Positions 17,004 to 26,135 of a stretch of 64,000 bases of DNA are shown here, piece by piece. Numbering within the stretch: position 1 is the first letter of the stretch; the number at the start of each line of letters is the position of its first letter. Below the pieces are notes generated by a model. It worked only from the letters and a program-made list of their open reading frames with translations. It did no database searches and was not told the DNA's origin. The DNA comes from Alkanindiges hydrocarboniclasticus (GTDB lineage: Bacteria; Pseudomonadota; Gammaproteobacteria; Pseudomonadales; Moraxellaceae), in the NCBI RefSeq assembly GCF_001982605.1, contig NZ_MLCN01000030.1:43130-107129 (forward strand), given 5' to 3'. The translations under genes and the position numbers were made by a program.

Positions 17004-20000
17004 CTACTTCCGCTTTTTCTTAGCCTTACCACTGCCCTCACTCAACCCTTTAGCCGCTTGTTGCTGTTGTGCCACCTCATCCTGACCACTAAGTTGCTGC
17101 AACAACTGCACAATAAATTCAATCCGTGCATCAGCTTCCTGCAACTGGGCAGAAATCTTCAAGCGCTGGCCACCCTCCATACGATACATGGTGGGTTTGG
17201 CCTGCATCAGCTTAATAATCGTAATGGCTTCAACCGGGGTATCCGGTGAAAATTCGATCAAGCCACCATTGACGTTAATGTCCATTTTTTCAATGCCAAG
17301 TTTCTCAGCCTTGATTCTCATCTGATGCACGGCAAACAGGTTTTGCGCAGGCTTTGGTAACAGGCCAAAACGGTCTATCATTTCCATGCGGATGTCGTTC
17401 AGCTTGTCCACCTCCGATACATTACTGATGCGCTTGTAAAACAGTAACCGCTGATGCACATCACTCAAGTAATCATCGGGAATCAGGGCTGGCATGTGCA
17501 GGTTAATTTCGGAGGTTAACGATAACGGTTCATCCAGATTAAATGACTTGCCATTTTGAATTGCCTTGGTGGCACGCTCCAGCATGTCCATATACAGGCT
17601 ATAGCCAATTGCCTGCATGTTGCCACTTTGCTCTTCACCCAGCAGTTCGCCTGCTCCCCGAATTTCCAGATCTTCGGTGGCCAGCAAGAAGCCAGCACCC
17701 AGATTAGACGCACGCTGAATGGCATCCAGCCGCTTTTCGGCATCGCCTTTTAAATGCTTAATGGAAGGCACCAGCAGATAGGCATAAGCCTGATGATGCG
17801 AGCGGCCAACACGGCCCCGTAGCTGATGTAATTGTGCCAGGCCCAGCTTGTCAGCACGTTCAATAATAATGGTATTGGCACTTGGCACATCAATACCCGT
17901 TTCAATAATGGTGGAGCACACCAGCACATTAAATTGCTTGTGATAAAACTGCTGCATCACATGCTCCAGTTCACGCTCGCGCATTTGTCCATGTGCCACC
18001 GCTACACGCGCTTCTGGCAGCAAGCGACGCAACTCTTCTGCCGCACGCTCAATGGAATCAACGTCATTATGCAGGAAATACACCTGCCCACCACGTAACA
18101 ATTCACGCAAAATCGCTTCTTTTACCGTGGGATTATTGTGCTCCATCACAAAGGTTTTTACCGCCAGACGACGGGCTGGTGGCGTGGCAATAATCGACAG
18201 GTCACGCATGCCGGAAAATGCCATGTTCAGGGTACGTGGAATTGGTGTTGCGGTCAGCGTTAGCATGTCTACATCGGCACGTAATGCCTTGATTTTTTCT
18301 TTGTCGCGTACGCCAAAACGGTGTTCTTCATCCACAATCATCAGGCCCAGATCATGAAACTGGATGCCTTGCTGTAATAATTTATGTGTTCCAATGACGA
18401 TATCCACTTTGCCTTCACTTAAATCGGCAATGGCTTTTTTCTGGTCTTTGGTAGAGCCAAAACGCGACAGTACTTCAATACGTACTGGCCAGTCGGCAAA
18501 ACGATCCTTAAAGTTCTCATAATGTTGCTGCGCCAATAGCGTGGTAGGAACCAGTACAGCCACCTGCTTGCCCGCATGCACGGCCACAAATGCAGCCCGC
18601 ATGGCCACTTCGGTTTTACCAAAGCCCACGTCGCCACACACCAGTCGGTCCATGGGCTTGTCCTGGCTCATGTCATACAGGGTGCCTGCAATGGCATTGG
18701 CCTGATCCAGTGTTTCTTCAAAAGCAAAGCTGTTGGCAAATTGCTGGTAGGCATGCTCATCAATTTCAAATGCCAAGCCCGGTTTGGCCTGCCGACGGGC
18801 CTGAATGTTTAATAGCTCTGCGGCCACATCATGGATTTTTTCCAGTGCCTTGCGTTTGGCCTTATTCCAGGTATCCGTGCCCAGTTTATGCAGTGGCGCA
18901 TGTTCCGGGTCACCGCCACTATAACGGCTGATCAGTTGCAGGTTGGCAACCGGCACATACACCTTGGCATTGTCGGCATAATCAACCTGCAAAAATTCAT
19001 GGGTTTGCTCGTCAATTTCCAGTGTAACCAAACCACCATAACGCCCAACGCCATGGTCAATATGAACGACAGGTGCGCCAATCGACAGCTCAGACAAGCT
19101 TTTAACCAGAAATTCTTCTGACACTTCGCTGGTTTTGCGACGGCGACGCTGAACCACCCGCTGCTCAAACAGCTGGTTTTCCACAATCAGTGCAAATTGT
19201 TGCCGAGCGTCAGTCTGCTCAGGAGTAATATCCAGCCAGATACCGCGCTCTAAAGGTGCAACAGCAATAGCCACCTGATGACTACCCTGCAAAAACTCCT
19301 GCAAGTTTTCACATAAGGTCAGATCACGCAGGATAGGCTTAAACAGGTCTTTCAAGCTTTCACGGCGGCCTGCACTTTCTGCCACAATTAAAATGCGCCC
19401 GTTAAAATTAGTGATAAATTCCTTTAACGCCAATAGCGCATCACTAGCTCTATAATCAATCGGCAACTTGGGCGGTACATTAGCAGCCACATTAAATACA
19501 CCAGCACGTTCACTGATGGGATTTTCTGACAGCACTAGTCGGCCAAAGCTTTTCAGGCGGCCAAACAGCTCATTCACGGTAAGAAACAGCTCATTTGGCG
19601 GTAAAATGGGCTGGTCAATATTATGGCGGCGGTCTTCATAGCGCTGCGTGACTTCTTGCCAGAAGCTGCTCAGACAATCTTCAACAGCTAGATCAGTGGC
19701 AATCAGTGTGTCTTTTGGCAAGTAATCGAACAGTGTTCCGCCTTCAATAAACTCATCACGCTCAAAAAATAGTGGCTGGTAATACTCCAAACCCGGCGCG
19801 GCAATGCCATCAAGCACGTCCTGATACAGTGGCATTTTCTTGGGACTGGCTTGTGGAAACAGCTCGGCAAAACGTGCACGGAATTCGCCTCGTCCCTCTA
19901 TCAATGGAAATTCACGCGCTGGCAACAAGGTAAACTGTTCAATTTGTTCGGTGGTGCGCTGGGTTTCTACATCAAAATGGCGCAGGGTTTCAATGTCGTC

Positions 20001-20588
20001 ATCAAACAAATCAATACGGATTGGTGCTTGCTGCCCCGTGGGGAAAATATCCATCAGGCTGCCACGTACTGCAAACTCACCCGGCTCAAATACGGTATCC
20101 ACGGCACGATAGCCAGCACGGGTTAGCCGTTGACGTTCGTTTTCCACATCAAACTTCTGGCCTTTACGGATATCAAAATGCTGCCCCAGCAACCAGCTTG
20201 GTGGCGCAATACGCTGGCTTAAAGTACTGGCAGCAATCAGCACAATTCCGCTCTTTGGCATACTGGCCAGTAGCGCCAAGCGCTCGGATACAATTTCCTG
20301 ATGCGGTGATAACCGATCATACGGCAGGGTTTCCCAGTCTGGGAACAGATACGGCTTAATGCCAAAAAAATGCAGCTCTTCTTCGATTTGTGCCACTTGG
20401 GTGGTATTACGTGCCACCATGACAATAAGCTGTTTTGAGTCTTGATAGGATTTAACCAGTTCACTCAGCAGCAGCGATGGCAATGCACCTGCCAAATTGC
20501 CAATCCAGCGCCGCTCACCTGTCGGTATTTGTTGTAAGTTGCTTTGTTCAAAGTTTTCAGCAATGGATGGCAAAAGCAGTTCGGTCAT
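17004..20588 (-). CDS. mfd: Transcription-repair coupling factor Mfd
   Basis: A 1194-residue ATP-dependent translocase that removes RNA polymerase stalled at DNA damage and recruits UvrA. N-terminal UvrB-like modules cover about 1-340. The RNA-polymerase-interacting region contains LSIGAPVVHIDHGVGRYGG. The RecG-like translocase has Walker A GDVGFGKTE near residue 651, the DEEH box IVDEEHRFGV, the ATPIPRTL motif and QLRGRVGRS motif VI. The C-terminal TRCF domain follows. Length and order match the family. The tail ends in a basic KAKKKRK stretch. Start ATG is at 20586-20588. It is convergent with the gene pair downstream of ovoA, without an obvious strong terminator between them. Confidence 0.97.
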   Translation of the reverse strand: MTELLLPSIAENFEQSNLQQIPTGERRWIGNLAGALPSLLLSELVKSYQDSKQLIVMVARNTTQVAQIEEELHFFGIKPYLFPDWETLPYDRLSPHQEIVSERLALLASMPKSGIVLIAASTLSQRIAPPSWLLGQHFDIRKGQKFDVENERQRLTRAGYRAVDTVFEPGEFAVRGSLMDIFPTGQQAPIRIDLFDDDIETLRHFDVETQRTTEQIEQFTLLPAREFPLIEGRGEFRARFAELFPQASPKKMPLYQDVLDGIAAPGLEYYQPLFFERDEFIEGGTLFDYLPKDTLIATDLAVEDCLSSFWQEVTQRYEDRRHNIDQPILPPNELFLTVNELFGRLKSFGRLVLSENPISERAGVFNVAANVPPKLPIDYRASDALLALKEFITNFNGRILIVAESAGRRESLKDLFKPILRDLTLCENLQEFLQGSHQVAIAVAPLERGIWLDITPEQTDARQQFALIVENQLFEQRVVQRRRRKTSEVSEEFLVKSLSELSIGAPVVHIDHGVGRYGGLVTLEIDEQTHEFLQVDYADNAKVYVPVANLQLISRYSGGDPEHAPLHKLGTDTWNKAKRKALEKIHDVAAELLNIQARRQAKPGLAFEIDEHAYQQFANSFAFEETLDQANAIAGTLYDMSQDKPMDRLVCGDVGFGKTEVAMRAAFVAVHAGKQVAVLVPTTLLAQQHYENFKDRFADWPVRIEVLSRFGSTKDQKKAIADLSEGKVDIVIGTHKLLQQGIQFHDLGLMIVDEEHRFGVRDKEKIKALRADVDMLTLTATPIPRTLNMAFSGMRDLSIIATPPARRLAVKTFVMEHNNPTVKEAILRELLRGGQVYFLHNDVDSIERAAEELRRLLPEARVAVAHGQMRERELEHVMQQFYHKQFNVLVCSTIIETGIDVPSANTIIIERADKLGLAQLHQLRGRVGRSHHQAYAYLLVPSIKHLKGDAEKRLDAIQRASNLGAGFLLATEDLEIRGAGELLGEEQSGNMQAIGYSLYMDMLERATKAIQNGKSFNLDEPLSLTSEINLHMPALIPDDYLSDVHQRLLFYKRISNVSEVDKLNDIRMEMIDRFGLLPKPAQNLFAVHQMRIKAEKLGIEKMDINVNGGLIEFSPDTPVEAITIIKLMQAKPTMYRMEGGQRLKISAQLQEADARIEFIVQLLQQLSGQDEVAQQQQAAKGLSEGSGKAKKKRK

Positions 20589-20683
20589 AATCTAAAAGTG
20601 ATTTTTTTGAATACTAAGCTTAATAGTAGCATGGCAGAAAGTTTGATAGACACTGCTAAAAATACTACCAACAGATCAATTCA

Positions 20684-21187
20684 TTAATTTTTCTTTTCGA
20701 GATAAGCTTTACGAGCCTGTTTTAACTGACTACCCATTACTGATTCAATGTCTTTTGCACCTGAGCTTAAATCATGATTCCATTGTCTACACATGTCTAA
20801 CTGTTGCTCATAAGGTTGTTTGAATAAATAATTTAATGCCATGATCAAACTATCATTTTCCTTATTTTTCATAAAAATATCAGCTTTAAGGTATTTATAT
20901 GGATCACCTTGCGAGATATCGTGCAAATAATTTTCTTTTATCAGTGTTAAGTCATTTAACACGCTTATATTACGAGTGTGCCATTTATTAAGAGCTTGTG
21001 CATTGCTTAACTTTGAATCACGGTCAATAACATCACATACTTTTTTCATATCTTCAACGCCACTAACAAAGCCTAATAGCGTTCCAACTGCCAGATCATT
21101 GCTTTCAACCTTTAGAGGGTCTTGTGCAAATACCACGCCGGGGATACATAGAATACCAACTATAAATTTTGAGAAAAAATTTTTCAT
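20684..21187 (-). CDS. Small exported protein of unknown function
   Basis: A 167-residue protein with a clear signal peptide, FIVGILCIPGVVFA followed by QDP, cut near residue 22. The mature part is predicted helical, has two cysteines (in KKVCDVIDRD and LDMCRQWNHD) that could form one disulfide, and ends in a basic segment. I do not recognise the family. It lies upstream of mfd on the same strand, 95 bases away; a functional link to repair is not suggested by the sequence. AT content is higher than in its neighbours, so it may be a lineage-specific gene. Confidence 0.6.
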   Translation of the reverse strand: MKNFFSKFIVGILCIPGVVFAQDPLKVESNDLAVGTLLGFVSGVEDMKKVCDVIDRDSKLSNAQALNKWHTRNISVLNDLTLIKENYLHDISQGDPYKYLKADIFMKNKENDSLIMALNYLFKQPYEQQLDMCRQWNHDLSSGAKDIESVMGSQLKQARKAYLEKKN

Positions 21188-21271
21188 AAATTAAATTTTA
21201 GGATTTGATCACTTGTTTAAATACTAAAACATACTTCTTATTTGATAATTAAATATATTTTGCACCCAATT

Positions 21272-21328
21272 ATAAAAAAGGGACACTCGCCTGAGTATCC
21301 CCTTTATGTGCCTGTACTAGAAACAGGC
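21272..21328 (-). terminator. Paired hairpins downstream of the nitroreductase gene
   Basis: On the minus strand, GCCTGT/ACAGGC (21310-21315 with 21323-21328) is followed by a longer imperfect stem, roughly AAAGGGGATACTC with GAGTGTCCCTTTT (21275-21304), then T-rich sequence. The second hairpin is terminator-like. It lies about 170 bases past the nitroreductase stop, leaving a long 3' untranslated region. Confidence 0.5.
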
Positions 21329-21471
21329 GTTAAATTACCCAAACATAAGACATGCTGGGCAATGCGTATTGCTTAAATCCACTATTAACCTGCTACGATC
21401 TCAATGCAAGCCATCATTGATGAACAGCCAGAAAACTTGTAAGCAGATTTAAAAATACCATCTGAGCAGTC

Positions 21472-22308
21472 TTAAACTTCTTTAATAAATAAATCACGGT
21501 CAAAGCGTAGCTGTGGCCAGAACACGCCATCATCAGCACGCTCGCCAGCACCAATCACCATAATCGGGAATTCTTCATCCTCTAAATCCAGCAGCTTGCG
21601 CACACGCGGCTCATCAAAACCTTCCATCATGCAGCTATCGAAGCCATGTGCCCGCAAGGCCAATACCAGATTTTCACAAGCCAGCGCAGTACTTTTAGCG
21701 GCCCACAATCGCGCGTCTGCATGGGTAAATGCAGTCACTGGTAGCGGCTGAAACTGCCCAACAATGCTAAATGCTACTTTTTTGGCGGCGCCCAAGGTAT
21801 TTAAAAATCCGGTTTTATAGTTATAGGCAATCAGGCTGTAATACTGCTTTACCGGCTTTGGAGTTTTCGGCATTGGCCAGTATTTCAGGTTGTTTTTGGC
21901 CATTTCATCCAGACGGTCAGTACGTGCCACACAGACAATCAGCTCAGCAGCGGTTTTAGCAGCCAACTGGCTCATACAGGCTTTTACCAACTTGGATTTT
22001 TTCTCCGGGCTGCGTACCACATAAAATGTCCATGGTTGCAGGTTGGATGAATTGGGTGCCAGTAACGCCATGTCCAAGCAGTCATCCAGCACAGCCTTGG
22101 GAATTTGCGTATCGGTAAACTTGCGTACCGAGCGGCGACTAGTAACCACTTTTTTAAAATTTTCAACACTAATATCAGTCGGTGCGGGTTCAAAATAACG
22201 CTCCTTACCATCCATTTGAATAGTGGATAAGGTGTCCTGTGGCATCTGGTTGGGCGAATCCTGATGTGATGAATTGCTGTTTTGAGCGCCTAAAGCAGAC
22301 TTAGTCAT
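21472..22308 (-). CDS. Nitroreductase-family FMN protein
   Basis: A flavin oxidoreductase of 278 residues from ATG 22308; a longer frame starts at GTG 22341 but without a ribosome binding site. The FMN-binding region is SRRSVRKFTD followed by ALLAPNSSNLQPWTFYVV, the classic nitroreductase N-terminus. Later come ALACENLVLALRAHGFDSCMM and GAGERADDGVFWPQ. The first 50 residues are a Gln/Ser-rich, probably disordered tail. These enzymes reduce nitro compounds, quinones or enals with NAD(P)H; the specific substrate is unknown. The central insert with KYWPMPKTPKPVKQYYSLIAYN is longer than in minimal family members. Confidence 0.82.
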   Translation of the reverse strand: MTKSALGAQNSNSSHQDSPNQMPQDTLSTIQMDGKERYFEPAPTDISVENFKKVVTSRRSVRKFTDTQIPKAVLDDCLDMALLAPNSSNLQPWTFYVVRSPEKKSKLVKACMSQLAAKTAAELIVCVARTDRLDEMAKNNLKYWPMPKTPKPVKQYYSLIAYNYKTGFLNTLGAAKKVAFSIVGQFQPLPVTAFTHADARLWAAKSTALACENLVLALRAHGFDSCMMEGFDEPRVRKLLDLEDEEFPIMVIGAGERADDGVFWPQLRFDRDLFIKEV

Positions 22309-22429
22309 TGATATATCCAGATTTACTATGAATGGCTTCACGCTATAACAGCATTATTAAACCGTCAAGTTTAATATTTAGGCTATTCAGTAATATTTTA
22401 TAAAATGAAAGCGCCTAAAAGCTGCGCAA

Positions 22430-22460
22430 TAAAAAGCCCTAATGTTCATCAGGGCTTTAA
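22430..22460 (-). terminator. Terminator of hpt
   Basis: AAAAGCCCT (22432-22440), a ten-base loop, then AGGGCTTT (22451-22458); on the minus strand a T-run follows. It lies about 20 bases after the hpt stop codon. Confidence 0.85.
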
Positions 22461-22479
22461 TGAATCATTCAGCGTTAGC

Positions 22480-23019
22480 TCAGGTATTTTCCGGAAATGT
22501 CACAATACCGATATACGGCAGGTGACGGTAGAACTGTGCATAATCCAGTCCAAAGCCCACAATAAATTTGTCAGCAATAGAAAAGCCGATATATTTTACG
22601 GGCACTTCAACTTCACGGCGTGATGGCTTGTCAATAAGGGTACAGATTTCCAGTGAAGCCGGTTTACGCAGTAAAAACAGGTCGCGTACCTTGCTTAAGG
22701 TATTCCCGGAGTCAATGATGTCTTCCACAATCAGCACATGGGTGTTTTCAATACTTTCATCCAGATCCTGCACAATTTTTACATCCCGCGAGCTGGTGGT
22801 ATTGTTGCCATAACTGGACACCGTCATAAAGTCCACTTGATGGGGTACAGTAATTTCACGGCACAGATCTGCCATAAAAATGAAAGAACCCCGCAACAGG
22901 CCAATCAGTAACAGGTTGGAGCCTGCATGCTGGTAGTCCTGATTAATTTGCGCAGCAAGCTCCTTGATACGCGCTTTAATTTGTTGCTCACTAATCATGA
23001 CGTCAACATGGTGATTCAT
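22480..23019 (-). CDS. hpt: Hypoxanthine phosphoribosyltransferase
   Basis: Purine salvage enzyme that joins hypoxanthine or guanine to PRPP to form IMP or GMP. From ATG 23019 (GAGAGA upstream) it has 179 residues, the usual size; the frame extends upstream but without homology. The PRPP-binding motif is [14 protein letters not shown] (near residue 100), with the flexible-loop region around [16 protein letters not shown] and the base-recognition part [19 protein letters not shown]. The gene is monocistronic between two terminators. Confidence 0.95.
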   Translation of the reverse strand: MNHHVDVMISEQQIKARIKELAAQINQDYQHAGSNLLLIGLLRGSFIFMADLCREITVPHQVDFMTVSSYGNNTTSSRDVKIVQDLDESIENTHVLIVEDIIDSGNTLSKVRDLFLLRKPASLEICTLIDKPSRREVEVPVKYIGFSIADKFIVGFGLDYAQFYRHLPYIGIVTFPENT

Positions 23020-23140
23020 GGGATAATCTCTCACTGGCCGGGTTTTACAGGTATTGCGGGGCAACTGCCGTACTTGCAGGTCTTCGCTGTACAATGCACA
23101 TTTAGCAAAAAATATGCTTTTGCATTTTAGACTGCTCAAT

Positions 23141-23171
23141 AAAAAACGATGCAAATTGGTGATGCATCGTT
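23141..23171 (-). terminator. Terminator of the tandem thioredoxin-fold gene
   Basis: A perfect 9-bp stem, AACGATGCA (23145-23153) with TGCATCGTT (23163-23171), and on the minus strand a run of six T directly after it. It lies 70 bases past the stop of the gene at 23242-24015. Confidence 0.85.
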
Positions 23172-23241
23172 CTTGAAAAGGGCGACTATTTTAACCGGAA
23201 AACTGCATTAATGTGACACAATTTGCATCGGTTTTTAATTA

Positions 23242-24015
23242 TCAGGCATAAGTTTTATTCAGATATGCCAAAATATCCCTGGATTCATACAGGCCAATCC
23301 CTGTGTTGGGATCAACCAGATAAGGCACCTGTAAGCGGCCCTGCTCTGCATAGACGCTGGCACGCTTGCCACCAGTAATTGGCACATACTTACCGGGCTT
23401 TAAGCGCAGTTTGGCTGGCCCCATGTCCTGCCAGCGCTCCTTGGCTACATTGTGCAATACATAAGGCAATTCCAGTTCAGACAGGCGCTCACGTACCAGA
23501 CGGCTGTAGGGACTACCCTCAAAGCTCCACAGTTCCAGCAACTGGTTGGGTACAGCTTTCTGGCTGTTGTGCTTCTGTGCCATCAAGCCATTAATTCCGC
23601 CAGCAATGGTTACCAAAAATCCGCCGACCGGAATTTTAGGCAGGTTCTGGTATTTGCTGGGAGTTCGGCCATTTTTACCATAAGTTTTGAACAGGTAATC
23701 AATAATATCCTGTGACTCCAGCAGTTTAATGCCAGTGTTTTCATCGACTAAAAAGGGAAACTGGGTTTTACCAGCCAGTGGTTTGACCTGTGGACGAAAG
23801 CGCGTGCCTTTTTTGGGGCAAGGGTAAATTTCCACATCCAGATTCAGCATGGTCAGTGCTTCACGCACACGGCGGCAATAAGGCGAGGCTTCAAAGTCAT
23901 ACAGGCGGATGGGCTTTGCTGGCTGATTGGGGTTTGGCGTGCCCATAACTCCACGGCCGCCCTCCAAAAGGGTGGCCAGCACAGAACGCAGGACTTTGGC
24001 TTGATGTAAAATCAT
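23242..24015 (-). CDS. Tandem glutathione S-transferase N-terminal (thioredoxin-fold) protein
   Basis: A 257-residue protein made of two thioredoxin-like repeats. The first has LYDFEASPYCRRVREAL (about residues 38-54) and PFLVDENTGIKLLESQDIIDYL. The second has LWSFEGSPYSRLVRERLSEL and PYLVDPNTGIGLYESRDILAYL. These are GST N-terminal-domain features with the ESxDI glutathione-binding signature, but no helical C-terminal GST domain is present. The first copy keeps one active-site Cys and the second has Ser in its place. The role is probably glutathione binding or redox; nothing more precise is supported. ATG at 24013-24015 is used; a second ATG at codon 24 is possible. Confidence 0.78.
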   Translation of the reverse strand: MILHQAKVLRSVLATLLEGGRGVMGTPNPNQPAKPIRLYDFEASPYCRRVREALTMLNLDVEIYPCPKKGTRFRPQVKPLAGKTQFPFLVDENTGIKLLESQDIIDYLFKTYGKNGRTPSKYQNLPKIPVGGFLVTIAGGINGLMAQKHNSQKAVPNQLLELWSFEGSPYSRLVRERLSELELPYVLHNVAKERWQDMGPAKLRLKPGKYVPITGGKRASVYAEQGRLQVPYLVDPNTGIGLYESRDILAYLNKTYA

Positions 24016-24083
24016 AATTTTTCCAATTTAATTTTCCGGTTACGGTTTTCCAGTTAAATTTTTCGAGTTTACATGGCTAACGC

Positions 24084-24605
24084 TTATAGCCCGGTTAACT
24101 TCTCAGCAGACACCAGAATGCCATTATTGTCGGCATAAATATAATTGCCTGGCGCAATGCTAACACCACCAAAACTTAAGGTCAGGCCAGTTTCACCAGC
24201 CCCCTTGCGGTTACTTTTTTGTGGAATGGCGGCTAGCGCCTGCACACCCAGATCAAGCTGCGACAAGGCATCCACATCACGCACACAGCCATACACTATT
24301 ACACCTGCCCAGTTGTGCTTAACGGCACTTTCACCTATTAAATCACCCAGCAAGGCACAACGCATGGAAGCGCCACCATCCACCACCAGCACCTTGCCTG
24401 CGCCTTCGGTAGCCAGTAATTCCTTAACCCGTGAATTGTCTTCAAAACATTTAACAGTTACCACTTCTCCGCCAAACGCCTTGCGCCCGCCAAAATTCCT
24501 GAATGATTTGCCATCAATGGATGGGCTCATCACCTGGGTTTGCGGATGATCATCCAGTAAATCACAGGTCACAAAATCGTAGCTTACAGTGGACACATTG
24601 GTCAT
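24084..24605 (-). CDS. rraA: RraA-family protein, ribonuclease E activity regulator
   Basis: A 173-residue protein of the RraA/MenG-like fold. In E. coli RraA binds RNase E and inhibits it. Typical elements are TCDLLDDHP near the start, NFGGRKAFGGEVVTVKC, GKVLVVDGGASMRCALLGD and GVIVYGCVRDVDAL. Close relatives include oxaloacetate/HMG aldolases, and the residues G-A-x-x-R-C-A-L-L-G-D plus RD are shared with them, so catalytic activity cannot be excluded. The start overlaps the stop of the gene at 24602-25333 (ATGA), so the two are translationally coupled. Confidence 0.85.
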   Translation of the reverse strand: MTNVSTVSYDFVTCDLLDDHPQTQVMSPSIDGKSFRNFGGRKAFGGEVVTVKCFEDNSRVKELLATEGAGKVLVVDGGASMRCALLGDLIGESAVKHNWAGVIVYGCVRDVDALSQLDLGVQALAAIPQKSNRKGAGETGLTLSFGGVSIAPGNYIYADNNGILVSAEKLTGL

Positions 24606-25333
24606 GCAGGAATCTCCAGCGTCATGTTGAGTAAATCGGTATTGGAATAAATCATTTTGCCATGGCTGGTCTGGCGAGCGCTAAAACCGGTAGCCGCCAG
24701 ATACATGGCCTGTGCCACCCGCTCCGCTTCAATAGGCCGGTAGCGCCAGTCCGCAGGCACTATATGCTGACCCAGTTTAAAGGCTTTTTGTGCCACACTT
24801 TCCATCAGGCGTTTATCGCGATGCTGGCCCAGCAGCAAGGATGGCTGAAAAATCGACAAACGCTCAAAACACAACTGCTCCACTGCGCGCTCCAGCTGAC
24901 CCTTGATGCGGTTATAAAATACGGCGGAGTCTGCATTGGCACCCGTGGCACTGAGCAGTAAAAAATGCTGTGCCCCCAGTTCCTTGACAGTTTGGGCAAA
25001 ATTCAGGTTATAGGTCAAATCCACCTGACTAAACTTTGCCTTGCTACCTGCCTGTTTTAAGGTTGTACCCAGTGTGCTAAAGGCATCTGCTTCATTTAGA
25101 TCCAGCCGGGTTAGCGCTTTTTCAAGCCGGCCAAAGTCAGGGACCACAATGGTTTGCAGTGACTGGTCATAAGCTGTGCCCACTATTGCAGGTGAAGCAT
25201 GCCGCACAACCTGATAAACCGTTCGGTAATGTCTTGAAGCCAGAAGTTTTTCGACCAGTAAACAACCAACCAGCCCGGTTGCTCCAATCACAATAGCACT
25301 TTTTTGCTGCTGGTCAGTCTGGAACACTGCCAT
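24602..25333 (-). CDS. NAD(P)-binding atypical SDR (HTATIP2-like)
   Basis: A 243-residue Rossmann-fold protein. The nucleotide-binding motif is VIGATGLVGCLLVEKLL (about residues 15-31). LLLSATGANADSAVFYNRIKGQLE carries the YxxxK pair expected for extended/atypical short-chain dehydrogenases. QPSLLLGQHRDKR and a YRPIEAERVAQAM segment match the group with human HTATIP2/TIP30 and bacterial homologues. The substrate is unknown. It overlaps rraA by 4 bases and lies upstream of it in one operon. Confidence 0.8.
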   Translation of the reverse strand: MAVFQTDQQQKSAIVIGATGLVGCLLVEKLLASRHYRTVYQVVRHASPAIVGTAYDQSLQTIVVPDFGRLEKALTRLDLNEADAFSTLGTTLKQAGSKAKFSQVDLTYNLNFAQTVKELGAQHFLLLSATGANADSAVFYNRIKGQLERAVEQLCFERLSIFQPSLLLGQHRDKRLMESVAQKAFKLGQHIVPADWRYRPIEAERVAQAMYLAATGFSARQTSHGKMIYSNTDLLNMTLEIPA

Positions 25334-25467
25334 AGAGAGAACTACCTATGTTATTGTTTTGCTGGATCATACAAGAGCCGAATAGCGCTATAAAGGCCTA
25401 TTGAATAAAATAATGTTCAAGTCTGGTGGCAAAGTGCTGACAATACGTGGGTTAGTGGCATTCAGGC

Positions 25468-25496
25468 TTGACTTTAGGCATCAATTTGGGCAAAAT
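25468..25496 (+). promoter_or_regulatory. Candidate rpsT promoter
   Basis: TTGACT (25468-25473), a 17-base spacer and CAAAAT (25491-25496) give a plausible sigma-70 promoter about 130 bases before the rpsT start, leaving a long leader. Ribosomal protein S20 is autoregulated in E. coli, and a leader would be consistent with that. Confidence 0.35.
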
Positions 25497-25632
25497 TCGC
25501 CACTTGTTTACGGGCTGGGTTGTTTGCAACGCTATGCACATGTAGCAATGGCAGATACAGCCAGGCCACATGCAGCAAAGGCACATGCGACAAGGCCCGC
25601 CCATAACTAATCTATTTTTAAGGAGTGCACGA

Positions 25633-25902
25633 GTGGCAAACTCTGCTCAGGCTAAAAAACGCGCCCGTCAAAACATTAAAGCGCGTCAACACAACGCAAG
25701 CTTGCGTTCAATGGTTCGTACCTACATCAAAAAAGTAGTGAATGCAATTGCTGCTGGTGAACACGCTGCTGCAAGCGAAGCCTACAAGAAAGCTGTTCCG
25801 GTTATCGACCGTATGGCTGACAAAGGCATCATTCACAAAAACAAGGCTGCTCGTCATAAGAGCCGTCTGAATGGTCATATCAAGGCTTTGGCTAGCAAGT
25901 AA
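25633..25902 (+). CDS. rpsT: 30S ribosomal protein S20
   Basis: An 89-residue basic protein that binds 16S rRNA in the small subunit. The start is GTG at 25633 with a strong AAGGAG eight bases upstream; the frame extends upstream to 25570 but that part is not S20. The sequence [14 protein letters not shown] at the N-terminus, [19 protein letters not shown] and [10 protein letters not shown] are the family's conserved parts. GTG initiation, as in some S20 genes with poor starts, may help autoregulation. It is followed by a perfect terminator. Confidence 0.97.
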   Translation: MANSAQAKKRARQNIKARQHNASLRSMVRTYIKKVVNAIAAGEHAAASEAYKKAVPVIDRMADKGIIHKNKAARHKSRLNGHIKALASK

Positions 25903-25952
25903 TTTGCACCGCCATCTCGCCAGTCATTTTTAATCTCTAAAAATGATGCATC

Positions 25953-25979
25953 AAAAAGCTCACTTCGGTGGGCTTTTTG
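25953..25979 (+). terminator. Terminator of rpsT
   Basis: AAAAAGCTCAC, tetraloop TTCG, GTGGGCTTTTT: an 11-bp stem with one wobble, a UUCG loop and a T-run, 50 bases after the stop codon. Confidence 0.92.
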
Positions 25980-26135
25980 CATTTACTGAATAAAAATATA
26001 CATCAGAAAGCGGCGCATACTTGGTTAACAAAAACAGCTGTTAACTATTTTGCCTGATTTTTTGAGCATTTTGACCAGATCATTCATAAAATAGTCATGG
26101 CAGAATCAGAAGCAATTTGCGATGGAATCTGCTCA

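Noticed and set aside
25401..25610. A 69-codon frame upstream of rpsT.
   Set aside because: It overlaps the rpsT promoter and leader, has no ribosome binding site and no family pattern.
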